A stretch of 7,353 nucleotides of DNA from an uncultured Coprococcus sp. (GCA_900557435.1 USSH01000119.1:1-7353), one strand, 5' to 3'. Shown: positions 1-5,991, counted from the first letter of the stretch. Notes: generated from the sequence alone by a model not told the origin. Translations and numbers: made by a program.

Positions 1-515
1 GGTTAGAGGAGAGCCGTCAAGGCACCGCCTCGGCTTTGCAGATGCCTGATCATATGGGGGATAGTGGAATTCAGACAACCTTGACTAACCGGTCAAAAGG
101 TGATGGCGGAGACAATAAGACTGCAAGACTGCTACTTACATGGCTGGTCAATGAGCCGTCTCTTTTTCAGAAGCTAGATGGAATTATCAGTGAGAATGAT
201 TTCGATACAGGTGTATTTCGGACGGTGGCAGAAAAACTATTTGCCCAATATAGAGAAAAACACAAGGTTGAGCCGGCAGTCATTGTCAATACATTTCAGG
301 ATATTGAAGAACAGAGACTTGTGGCATCAATGCTGCAGACGGATCTGTCTATATATATGTCAGATGAAGAGGTGAGTGGGGCGATAACTGATGTGGTGAA
401 GAAAGTCAAACTCGCCAGCATTAAGAAACAGTTGGAAAGCGAGAATGATATCACAAAGGTTCAGCAGCTTATAAAAGACAGAAAAAAGATAGAGAAATTC
501 AGAATAATAATCTGA
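1..515 (+). CDS. dnaG: DNA primase DnaG, C-terminal part (5' end outside window)
   Basis: This is the last ~171 codons of a reading frame already open at the window edge (first full codon at base 3), ending in TGA at 513-515. DnaG makes RNA primers at the replication fork. The catalytic zinc-binding and TOPRIM domains lie upstream of the window; what is seen is the linker (to about base 110) and the helicase-binding domain. That domain shows the family pattern: a helix [16 protein letters not shown], then a short turn with [19 protein letters not shown], then charged helices to a lysine-rich end. Identification rests on this C-terminal pattern plus the position directly before rpoD, the classic dnaG-rpoD arrangement of Firmicutes. 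A TTG at 36 or ATG at 42 could be read as a start, but the frame is open before them and no ribosome binding site precedes them, so I treat the gene as partial. The C-terminal domain is poorly conserved in general, so the call relies partly on context. Confidence 0.88.
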   Translation, partial: LEESRQGTASALQMPDHMGDSGIQTTLTNRSKGDGGDNKTARLLLTWLVNEPSLFQKLDGIISENDFDTGVFRTVAEKLFAQYREKHKVEPAVIVNTFQDIEEQRLVASMLQTDLSIYMSDEEVSGAITDVVKKVKLASIKKQLESENDITKVQQLIKDRKKIEKFRIII

Positions 516-529
516 GCAATTACAAATAT

Positions 530-536
530 GTGGAGG
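530..536 (+). promoter_or_regulatory. Ribosome binding site of rpoD
   Basis: GTGGAGG lies four bases before the ATG at 541. It is a strong Shine-Dalgarno core with slightly short spacing, and it fixes the rpoD start. Confidence 0.8.
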
Positions 537-540
537 AAAA

Positions 541-1728
541 ATGAGTATGAACAACACAATGGACACGACAAACATGGATGAAATGATAAAGGTGAGCGAG
601 GACGAGGCGGTAAATGCCAAATTTAATGCAAAGCTTCAGGACCTTCTCGTAATCGCACACAGTAAGAAGAATGTTATAGAGGACACAGAGCTGATAAGGC
701 ATTTCAATGATCTCAAGGAAGTTTCTCTTGATCTTGATACGATGCAGAAGATATTCAGCTTTCTTGAGAAAAATGGTGTGGACATACTTCAGATCACTGA
801 TTCAGATGAGGAAGAGCCGGCCCTTGATGAAGATGCCATTGCTGAAGGTGAGGATGTTGAGAAGATAGATTTCTCAGATACGGGTGATATATCGAGCACT
901 ACACAGGATCCGGTCAAGATGTATCTCAAGGATATCGGTAAGGTGCCACTGCTCAGTGCAGAGGAGGAGATAGAGCTTGCTCAGCGAATGGAAGCCGGGG
1001 ACGAGCTGGCAAAGAAGAAGCTTGCAGAGTCAAACCTTCGTCTTGTTGTAAGTATTGCAAAGAGATATGTTGGACGTGGAATGCTGTTTCTCGACCTCAT
1101 ACAGGAGGGTAATCTTGGACTCCTCAAGGCTGTAGAGAAGTTCGATTACAGAAAGGGATACAAATTCTCAACATACGCTACATGGTGGATCAGACAGGCC
1201 ATCACAAGAGCCATCGCTGACCAGGCGAGAACTATCCGTATCCCTGTTCATATGGTTGAGACCATCAATAAAGTCACAAGAGTAAGCAGAGACCTTCTGC
1301 AGAAGCTTGGCAGAGAGCCTCTTCCAGAGGAGGTCGGCGAGGTCATGGGGCTTCCTAAGGAGAGAGTTCAGGAGATCATGAAGATCGCTCAGGAGCCGGT
1401 ATCACTTGAGACTCCTATCGGTGAGGAGGAAGATAGCCATCTTGGAGACTTCATTCAGGATGAGAGTATTCCAACACCTGTTGAGGCCACAAACCAGACA
1501 CTTCTTCATGAGCAGCTCGACGATGTTGTCAGCACTCTTACAGAGAGAGAACAGAGAGTAATAAAGCTTAGATTTGGATGGGACGACGGAAGACCTAGAA
1601 CGCTTGAAGAGGTTGGAAAGGAATTCAATGTAACTAGAGAGCGTATTCGTCAGATAGAGGCAAAGGCACTTAGAAAACTCAGACATCCAAACAGAAGTAG
1701 AAAGCTCAAAGATTTCCTCTACAACTAA
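541..1728 (+). CDS. rpoD: RNA polymerase housekeeping sigma factor (sigma-70/SigA)
   Basis: Primary sigma factor that directs RNA polymerase to most promoters. At 395 residues it has the compact length of Firmicute SigA. Domains in order: a short region 1.1 (about 20-85); an acidic linker (87-108); region 1.2 starting at [16 protein letters not shown] (123-138); region 2 (about 158-236) with [12 protein letters not shown], the core-binding [17 protein letters not shown] and the -10 melting/recognition helix [17 protein letters not shown]; region 3 (about 237-310); and region 4 with the -35 helix-turn-helix [20 protein letters not shown] (353-372) and the [16 protein letters not shown] end. 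The start is supported by GGAGG upstream. It follows dnaG by 25 bases and precedes trmK by 75. One small oddity: region 4.1 reads [11 protein letters not shown], where I expect RFGLDDGRPRT. Identity is not in doubt. Confidence 0.98.
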   Translation: MSMNNTMDTTNMDEMIKVSEDEAVNAKFNAKLQDLLVIAHSKKNVIEDTELIRHFNDLKEVSLDLDTMQKIFSFLEKNGVDILQITDSDEEEPALDEDAIAEGEDVEKIDFSDTGDISSTTQDPVKMYLKDIGKVPLLSAEEEIELAQRMEAGDELAKKKLAESNLRLVVSIAKRYVGRGMLFLDLIQEGNLGLLKAVEKFDYRKGYKFSTYATWWIRQAITRAIADQARTIRIPVHMVETINKVTRVSRDLLQKLGREPLPEEVGEVMGLPKERVQEIMKIAQEPVSLETPIGEEEDSHLGDFIQDESIPTPVEATNQTLLHEQLDDVVSTLTEREQRVIKLRFGWDDGRPRTLEEVGKEFNVTRERIRQIEAKALRKLRHPNRSRKLKDFLYN

Positions 1729-1763
1729 TTATGGTATAGATGATCAAAATTAAAAATGGAGAG

Positions 1764-1794
1764 ACGGTCGGTCAGTATATACTATACCGACTGT
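1764..1794 (+). other. Stem-loop just upstream of trmK
   Basis: ACGGTCGGT (1764-1772) pairs with ACCGACTGT (1786-1794) in nine positions including one G-U, around a 13-base loop that holds the perfect palindrome AGTATATACT (1774-1783). No T-run follows, so it is not an intrinsic terminator. If trmK starts at 1804 the structure sits in the rpoD-trmK gap, nine bases before the start codon, where it could act as an RNA processing or translation control element, or as a protein-binding site in DNA. Role is inferred only. Confidence 0.45.
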
Positions 1795-1803
1795 AAATAT
1801 ACA

Positions 1804-2610
1804 ATGAAAGATATAGAATTGTCACAGAGAATGAGAGCTGTTGCCGATATGGTGAGACCCGGCAGCAGAGTGTGCGATATTGGGTGCGATCATGCGTTTG
1901 TATCGATTTATCTTGTGGCAAATGGCATTGCGGACCGGGTCATAGCATCAGATGTTAGAACCGGTCCGTGTGCTATAGCCAGAGATAATATATCAAGGTG
2001 GAAGCTTTCGGATAAAATAGACCTAAGACTAGGAGATGGCCTGTCAACGGTGAAACCGGGGGAAGCTGACGCTATAGTTATAGCGGGCATGGGAGGAATT
2101 CTGATAACAGATATACTGGAGGCAGGGAAGACTGTAGTAGAAAAGGCGCGACAGCTTGTGCTGCAGCCACAGTCGGAGCTGGAGCATGTCAGAAGATATA
2201 TATATGATAATGGCTGGACGATATCAGAAGAGAATATGCTTGTAGACGCAGGTAAATACTATGTGGTTATCAATGTCGATCTGGGCAGGCATAAAACAAA
2301 AAGTGAAGCGGTAAGTGCAGCAAAAACTTCATCCTACATCGCAGATAAAGAAAACAATAACAAGGGTAGATGTGCGGAAACTGAGGAAACTTGTAATAAC
2401 CCGGATATGCAGGAAATATATTTTAAATATGGACGGTATCTGCTTGAGTGTCACAGTCCTGTCTTAAGAGAATATCTGGAGAAACAAAAAAGAACTGTGG
2501 AAGCTCTTGTTTCAGTACTTGAAAAGACAGAAACAGACAATGCGGTAAAACGTTGTCAGGAACTGCGGCATGAACTTGACTGCATAGACATGGCGCTTAA
2601 GTGTATATGA
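1804..2610 (+). CDS. trmK: tRNA (adenine(22)-N1)-methyltransferase TrmK
   Basis: SAM-dependent enzyme that methylates N1 of adenine 22 in the D-arm of certain tRNAs (B. subtilis YqfN/TrmK family). From the ATG at 1804 it has 268 residues. It opens with MKDIELSQRMRAVADMV, the usual family start. The SAM-binding loop DIGCDHAFVSIYL is at 25-37, an acidic strand end ASD at 48-50, the characteristic AGMGG at 94-98 and LQPQSE at 120-125. After about residue 160 there is a charged, low-complexity stretch (to about 205) rich in K, E, N and T that looks like a lineage-specific insertion, followed by a helical tail with coiled-coil character. An in-frame ATG at 1756 would add 16 residues, but these are encoded by the stem-loop and do not look like the family. 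Neither start has a good Shine-Dalgarno sequence, so translation may be weak or coupled. The position behind rpoD matches the conserved Firmicute neighbourhood. Confidence 0.92.
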   Translation: MKDIELSQRMRAVADMVRPGSRVCDIGCDHAFVSIYLVANGIADRVIASDVRTGPCAIARDNISRWKLSDKIDLRLGDGLSTVKPGEADAIVIAGMGGILITDILEAGKTVVEKARQLVLQPQSELEHVRRYIYDNGWTISEENMLVDAGKYYVVINVDLGRHKTKSEAVSAAKTSSYIADKENNNKGRCAETEETCNNPDMQEIYFKYGRYLLECHSPVLREYLEKQKRTVEALVSVLEKTETDNAVKRCQELRHELDCIDMALKCI

Positions 2611-2635
2611 TAATATATGGAAGTTGGTGGGCGGT

Positions 2636-3640
2636 ATGAGTGAAGAAAAAAGTGTTACTTCACTGAAGGAGACAGCGAAGGAGTGGGCTAGAAAGGTCGG
2701 TATTGACTCTGTGGGAAAGTTGAATTCCATGGTAGATTCCGGACACAGTATGGAACTCGTGCTTGTGTGTGAGGCTATGCAGAGTAACTGTATATATGAA
2801 ATTGCCCGAAGAATAGTTGCTGAGAAAAGAAAGATAATATTGATCTCAGGACCTAGTTCAGCGGGAAAGACCACGCTGTCACACAGACTAAGTATACAGC
2901 TGACGGCGATGGGGCTAAAGCCTCATGCGATAGCGGCGGATAATTATTTTGTAAATAGAGCGGATAATCCAAAGGACGAAAATGGAAATTATGATTTTGA
3001 ATGTCTGGAGGCTATGGATCTTAAAAAGTTAAATGAAGATATGGACCAGCTGCTCTCTGGCAAACGAATAGAGATGCCTGTGTTTAATTTCAAGACCGGT
3101 GAGAGAGAATATTATGGCAACTACCTTCAGATTGCTGATTCGGATGTAATAGTCATGGAGGGAATTCATTCTTTAAATCCGGAGATGACATACGGTTTGA
3201 AGGATACAGACAAATATAAGATATATATCAGTCCCCTGAATCAATTGTATATTGATACTGATGATGGGCAGCAGGTTAAGGTGTCAACTATGGATAGCAG
3301 GCTCCTCAGACGTATGGTAAGGGATTATCGGACTAGAGGAAATGGCGTTGAGAAGACACTCTCTATGTGGAAGTCAGTCAGAAAGGGTGAAGAGAAGTAT
3401 ATCTTTCCATATGAAAAAGAGGCAGATGCAATGTTTAATTCAGGACTTCTCTATGAGTATATGGCAGTGGGAAGAGCTGCTCGACCTCTTTTGCACGAGG
3501 TTGCATCGGATTCAGTATATTATGATGAGGCTCAGAGATTACTGAAGTTTGTAGATATGTTCAGGGACATTGACACAGAATATATTCCGGCAAATTCAAT
3601 CCTCAGAGAGTTCATAGGCGGAGGATGTTTTGATATATAA
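2636..3640 (+). CDS. P-loop nucleoside kinase (uridine kinase-like), compact form
   Basis: Probable nucleoside kinase of the uridine kinase/phosphoribulokinase superfamily, phosphorylating a nucleoside with ATP in the cytoplasm; the substrate is not proven. The 334 residues from ATG 2636 contain the Walker A motif GPSSAGKTT (72-80), the substrate-side motif AADNYFVNR (100-108), the ENGNYDFE segment, VMEGIHSLNP (173-182), the arginine-rich lid DSRLLRRMVRDYRTRG (220-235), the stretch KYIFPYEKEADAMFNS (254-269), and the family's C-terminal signature SILREFIGGGCF (321-332). In many Clostridia the same kinase domain is carried on a protein of about 550 residues with an N-terminal TGS/threonyl-tRNA-synthetase-like part. 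Here only about 65 residues precede the P-loop, so that part is missing. The start at 2636 has GGTGG five bases upstream; a TTG at 2624 would add four residues. It lies 25 bases after trmK and probably belongs to the same transcript. Confidence 0.87.
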   Translation: MSEEKSVTSLKETAKEWARKVGIDSVGKLNSMVDSGHSMELVLVCEAMQSNCIYEIARRIVAEKRKIILISGPSSAGKTTLSHRLSIQLTAMGLKPHAIAADNYFVNRADNPKDENGNYDFECLEAMDLKKLNEDMDQLLSGKRIEMPVFNFKTGEREYYGNYLQIADSDVIVMEGIHSLNPEMTYGLKDTDKYKIYISPLNQLYIDTDDGQQVKVSTMDSRLLRRMVRDYRTRGNGVEKTLSMWKSVRKGEEKYIFPYEKEADAMFNSGLLYEYMAVGRAARPLLHEVASDSVYYDEAQRLLKFVDMFRDIDTEYIPANSILREFIGGGCFDI

Positions 3641-3676
3641 AGCCTTTGGTTATATAAAGAACGTTGAAATAATAAC

Positions 3677-3736
3677 CTCATTGAAGTGCGCCTCATTGAA
3701 GTACGTCTCATTGAAGTACGTCTCATTGAAGTAATA
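3677..3736. repeat. Four tandem copies of a 15-bp repeat
   Basis: The unit CTCATTGAAGTACGT is repeated head to tail at 3677-3691, 3692-3706, 3707-3721 and 3722-3736. Copies 2 and 3 are identical. Copy 1 ends GTGCGC instead of GTACGT, and copy 4 decays after CTCATTGAAGTA. The array lies 36 bases after the kinase stop codon and before the terminator, so it would be in the 3' untranslated part of the operon mRNA. The unit is a multiple of three and reads LIEVR on the + strand, but no start codon or ribosome binding site opens that frame and a stop lies just upstream. Spacers of the CRISPR type are absent. It is most simply a minisatellite made by slippage. Confidence 0.9.
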
Positions 3737-3787
3737 AAACAACAAATAATAAAACAATAAACAATAAAAAATAAATCAATAAATAAT

Positions 3788-3835
3788 AAAAATGGAGATG
3801 ATCTATCATGCAACATGATTGTCATCTCCATTTTT
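3788..3835. terminator. Bidirectional intrinsic terminator shared by kinase operon and rnpB
   Basis: AAAAATGGAGATGA (3788-3801) and TCATCTCCATTTTT (3822-3835) form a perfect 14-bp inverted repeat. A second short stem, ATCATG/CATGAT (3805-3810/3814-3819), can form inside the loop. Because the stem ends in A5/T5, the RNA ends in a U-run on either strand; on the - strand it runs on into T-rich DNA. The position, between the + strand kinase gene and the - strand rnpB gene, means one hairpin can stop both converging transcripts. Confidence 0.88.
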
Positions 3836-3840
3836 ATGTG

Positions 3841-4205
3841 ATGAGTTGGACTGTAAGCCGGGTTATGTCGAGAGTGATCATCTATCTAGGAGTTATGTTA
3901 CCATAAAACTCAAGCAACCTACCTGGAATGCAGCGGGCAACTGTATCATTCCACAAGTCTCCCGTGGGGGACTATATTTGGTCTTGCTTCGGATGGGGTT
4001 TACAGAGCCTGTCATGTTACCATGGCAGCGGTGAGCTCTTACCTCGCCTTTCCACCCTTACCATATTCCTGAGAATATGGCGGTATATTTCTGTTGCACT
4101 GGCCTGGGAGTCGCCTCCACCGGACGTTATCCGGCATCCTGCCCTGTGAAGCCCGGACTTTCCTCACCTGCATAAAATGCAGCCGCGATCACTTATCCAA
4201 CTCAT
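3841..4205 (-). ncRNA. rnpB: RNase P RNA (type A)
   Basis: Catalytic RNA subunit of ribonuclease P, which removes the 5' leaders of tRNA precursors together with the RnpA protein. About 365 nt on the - strand. The ends pair as helix P1: ATGAGTTGGA at the 5' end (4196-4205) and TCCAACTCAT at the 3' end (3841-3850). The 5' half of P4 and its surroundings, GAGGAAAGTCCGGGCTTC, is at 4148-4165. The ACAGAAA element is at 4088-4094. The AGGGTGGAAAGGCGAGG and GTAAGAGCTCACC block is at 4030-4058. The L15 region TGTAAACCCC is at 3995-4004, followed by AGCAAGACCAAATA. AACCCGGCTTAC, the 3' P4-associated signature, is at 3853-3864. The AGCAAGRCCAAATA segment and the layout are those of type A (ancestral) rather than the B. 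subtilis type B RNA. The L15 triplet that normally reads GGU and pairs with the tRNA CCA end reads UGU here. End positions are good to a few bases. Confidence 0.97.
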
Positions 4206-4210
4206 ATAAT

Positions 4211-4239
4211 CTTATATCAGAACAAGGACGAAAAGTAAA
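4211..4239 (-). promoter_or_regulatory. Promoter of rnpB
   Basis: On the - strand, TTTACT (4234-4239) and TATAAG (4211-4216) are separated by exactly 17 bases, with TGA directly before the -10 (extended -10). The predicted start falls at about 4203-4205, exactly where the RNase P RNA begins. This is sigma-A type and presumably constitutive. Confidence 0.8.
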
Positions 4240-4380
4240 GCCCCAAATGAAATGAATTGGAAAGGAATTGGAATAATACTGGGTATAATATAGAGTGTAT
4301 CTATCAATCGATCCAGATGATTAAGGTCATAAAGCTTTAATTGTTATGTGGTTTTTAATACTACTTAATACAGTTAAGAA
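4240..4380. other. A+T-rich intergenic DNA between divergent promoters
   Basis: No gene is visible here. The stretch has a direct repeat GAATTGGAA at 4254-4262 and 4265-4273 (11 bp apart, one helical turn). A perfect TATAAT at 4284-4289 on the + strand has no recognisable -35 at the right distance. A short palindrome AAAGCTTT lies near 4331. The pair of repeats beside an orphan -10 could be an activator site with an activator-dependent promoter, but nothing else supports that. Confidence 0.3.
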
Positions 4381-4383
4381 TGC

Positions 4384-4412
4384 TTGATGTTGATCTGAAA
4401 TCATGTTACAAT
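4384..4412 (+). promoter_or_regulatory. Promoter of the peptidase-nitroreductase operon
   Basis: TTGATG (4384-4389) and TACAAT (4407-4412) are spaced by 17 bases, with TG at -15/-14 (TGTTACAAT, extended -10). The predicted transcript starts near 4419 and would carry a leader of about 140 bases before the ATG at 4558. No terminator-like hairpin is seen in the leader. Confidence 0.75.
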
Positions 4413-4435
4413 ACGGATATTAGATGAGATGAAAT

Positions 4436-4558
4436 ACAGAAAGCAATATCGCTTAATGAAAGAAACTAAACTTATAGAAAGATAATAAAACTTATAGAAA
4501 GCAATATCGCTAAAAAAATATCGCTAAAAAATATCGCTATAGAAAGGAATATCATATA
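4436..4558 (+). repeat. Degenerate repeat array in the 5' leader, including the ribosome binding site
   Basis: A 20-base unit, consensus ATAGAAAGCAATATCGCTAA, occurs at 4436-4455, 4494-4513 and 4539-4558. The third copy has AAAGGAATATCATATA, so its GGA becomes the Shine-Dalgarno sequence (AAAGGA, 4543-4548) of the ATG at 4558. Partial copies fill the gaps: CTTATAGAAAG at 4471-4481 and 4491-4501, and AATATCGCTA at 4503, 4517 and 4530 (13-14 base spacing). The core AGCAATATCGCT (4442-4453, 4500-4511) is an imperfect palindrome, so a dimeric regulator is conceivable. Slippage-made repetition is the simplest explanation. Confidence 0.8.
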
Positions 4559-5274
4559 TGGAAGATTTGAATTTAACCAATAAAGATTATGTGAGGATCA
4601 AGAATTTGAACCTCGTAAGTTATGGCGGCAATCAGAACTGGTCAAAATCGAAGAAGATGCAAAGAGTTGGCTGCGGCGTTATAGCGATGGCGGATCTCAC
4701 CATATACCTTGCAGAGCAGAATCCTAATATGATGACAGATGCCATAAGAAAGATAAATAAACCAAAGGGACTTTACAATAAACATGATTATCTGGAGTAT
4801 GTGAAATTCTTTTATGTACATTATGTTATACTTATGATGCACAAGGGAATGCTGGGTATCTCGTTGAAGCATACGATGAACAGATATTTTATGCTCAATG
4901 ATATAGGGCTGAAGGCTAAGTGGAAGATGATGCAGTCGGATGAGGCTATGCTCAGAGATATAAAACACCTGATACGCAAGAACAAGCCTGTTATACTGTC
5001 TATAGGTCCAAACAGATGTAATCCGTTCGGCAAGAAGGGGATCCATATGTATGTTGAGAAAGCCGGATGCCTGAAGACATCGATACGGGAAGATGTACAT
5101 TCTCATTATGTGACTGTAACCGGAGTTGAAAATGTGAAAGGGAAAGAATATCTTGTTGTATCTTCGTGGGGAAAGAAGTATTATATAGACTATAAGGAGT
5201 ACAGAGATTACGTGAATAATACAGGTGACAAGTTTACCAGTGGAATACTGTATATTCAGGGATTGATTTCATAA
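4558..5274 (+). CDS. Probable papain/C39-like cysteine peptidase, cytoplasmic
   Basis: A 238-residue protein resembling the C39-like/papain-fold cysteine peptidases. Visible features: an N-terminal Gln-Asn-Trp (26-28; Gln26 could form the oxyanion hole), then VGCGVIAMADL (37-47) with Cys39 at the head of a helix as the candidate nucleophile, then SHYVTVTGV (182-190) with candidate His183, and SSWGKKYYIDYKEY (202-215), which resembles the Asn-Ser-Trp-Gly segment of papain-like enzymes but has Ser in place of Asn. The middle (70-130) is a basic, Met/Tyr-rich helical segment. There is no signal peptide or clear membrane segment, so it likely acts in the cytoplasm. The start is set by AAAGGA nine bases upstream. 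It has its own promoter and is followed after 10 bases by a nitroreductase gene. The substrate is unknown; it could also be a transglutaminase-like or inactive homologue, as the third catalytic residue is unclear. Confidence 0.6.
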   Translation: MEDLNLTNKDYVRIKNLNLVSYGGNQNWSKSKKMQRVGCGVIAMADLTIYLAEQNPNMMTDAIRKINKPKGLYNKHDYLEYVKFFYVHYVILMMHKGMLGISLKHTMNRYFMLNDIGLKAKWKMMQSDEAMLRDIKHLIRKNKPVILSIGPNRCNPFGKKGIHMYVEKAGCLKTSIREDVHSHYVTVTGVENVKGKEYLVVSSWGKKYYIDYKEYRDYVNNTGDKFTSGILYIQGLIS

Positions 5275-5280
5275 GGAGGT
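5273..5280 (+). promoter_or_regulatory. Ribosome binding site of nitroreductase gene, overlapping the upstream stop codon
   Basis: AAGGAGGT is a near-perfect Shine-Dalgarno sequence four bases before the ATG at 5285. Its first two bases are the last two of the TAA of the peptidase gene. This layout indicates cotranscription and probable translational coupling. Confidence 0.85.
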
Positions 5281-5284
5281 AACA

Positions 5285-5827
5285 ATGGACGCAATTGAGT
5301 GTATTAAGACGAGAAGAAGTGTGAGAAAATTTACTGATGAGAAGGTACCAACTGATGTCGTCAAAGACATAGTTGAACTTGCATCCTATTCTCCATCATG
5401 GAAGAATACACAGGTGATCAGATACATTCTGGTTGAGGATGAGGATGTTATAGCAAGGATTGCCGCAGAGGGTGTTATGGATTTTCCGTTGAACCAGAAA
5501 ACGGTCAGCAGGGCGAAGCAGCTCATGGTGATCACAAAGAAAGATGGAATATGTGGATTTGAGAAGAACGGGGAGGCAAGCACCAGCAAAGGAAGCGGCT
5601 GGGAGATGTTTGATGCAGGTATAGCTGCCCAGACATTCTGTCTCGCTGCACATGATAAAGGTGTTGGAACGGTCATTCTTGGAATCTTTGATGACGCAAA
5701 GGTTGGGGAGATTGTAGGAATACCTGAGGGTCAGACTGTTGCAACAGTTATAGCAATGGGATATCCGGTATTTGCACCTGATATGCCGCCAAGGAAATCA
5801 GTTGATGAGCTGTTTAGCGTTAGATAA
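5285..5827 (+). CDS. Nitroreductase-family FMN-dependent oxidoreductase
   Basis: Small flavoprotein of 180 residues in the nitroreductase family, which uses FMN and NAD(P)H to reduce nitro, quinone or enone compounds, usually as a homodimer in the cytoplasm. The N-terminal CIKTRRSVRKFTDEKVP (6-22) holds the FMN-phosphate-binding arginines. SYSPSWKNTQVIRYILV (34-50) matches the family's aPSxxNxQPWxF region, with Trp-Lys in place of the usual small residues. WEMFDAGIAAQTFCLAAHDKGVGTVILGIFD (106-136) is the conserved dimer/FMN helix and strand, and VATVIAMGYP (152-161) and PPRKSVDELF (168-177) form the C-terminal FMN contacts. It is the second gene of a two-gene unit with the upstream peptidase (10-base gap) and is followed by a terminator. 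It is not the McbC type of RiPP dehydrogenase as far as can be seen. The true substrate cannot be told from sequence. Confidence 0.92.
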   Translation: MDAIECIKTRRSVRKFTDEKVPTDVVKDIVELASYSPSWKNTQVIRYILVEDEDVIARIAAEGVMDFPLNQKTVSRAKQLMVITKKDGICGFEKNGEASTSKGSGWEMFDAGIAAQTFCLAAHDKGVGTVILGIFDDAKVGEIVGIPEGQTVATVIAMGYPVFAPDMPPRKSVDELFSVR

Positions 5828-5852
5828 TAGAATAGGATTATAAGATTGATGT

Positions 5853-5891
5853 AAGCTGCACTTTAGTATACACTAAGTGCAGCTTTTTTTT
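5853..5891 (+). terminator. Intrinsic terminator of the peptidase-nitroreductase operon
   Basis: GCTGCACTTTAGT and ACTAAGTGCAGC form a 12-bp stem with one bulged T around an ATAC loop, followed by eight T (5884-5891). It begins about 25 bases after the nitroreductase stop codon. It separates this unit from the gene at 6005. Confidence 0.93.
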
Positions 5892-5991
5892 GAAGATATA
5901 TTGTGATGTAAGAATGAATAAAAGAATGAAAGAATGGATGATAGAGAGAACTGCTAAAAGCGCTGTTGGTGCGCCTGTTTATTACGGTGAT

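Noticed and set aside
1764..1794. The stem-loop behind rpoD as a transcription terminator
   Set aside because: The 3' side is followed by AAATATACAATG, with no T-run.
1756..1803. A 16-residue N-terminal extension of TrmK from ATG 1756
   Set aside because: The family normally begins at the MKDIELS-like sequence, the extra codons overlap a stem-loop, and no ribosome binding site precedes 1756. It cannot be fully excluded.
3677..3736. Tandem repeats as a CRISPR array
   Set aside because: The units are head to tail with no spacers, and no cas genes are near.
3532..3831. A 99-codon - strand frame with a repeated RRTSM peptide
   Set aside because: The peptide repeat is only the translation of the 15-bp tandem array. 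The frame runs through the shared terminator and into the antisense of the kinase gene, and has no start signals.
3819..4149. Two + strand open frames of 71 and 73 codons in the rnpB region
   Set aside because: They lie antisense to the highly conserved RNase P RNA gene, have no ribosome binding site and resemble no protein.
4419..4557. The peptidase leader as a riboswitch
   Set aside because: It is A-rich and repetitive, with only short imperfect palindromes, and shows no known aptamer core or terminator/antiterminator pair.
4642..5106. A 154-codon - strand frame inside the peptidase gene
   Set aside because: It is antisense to a gene with a promoter, a Shine-Dalgarno sequence and recognisable motifs, and its own composition is not protein-like for a known family.
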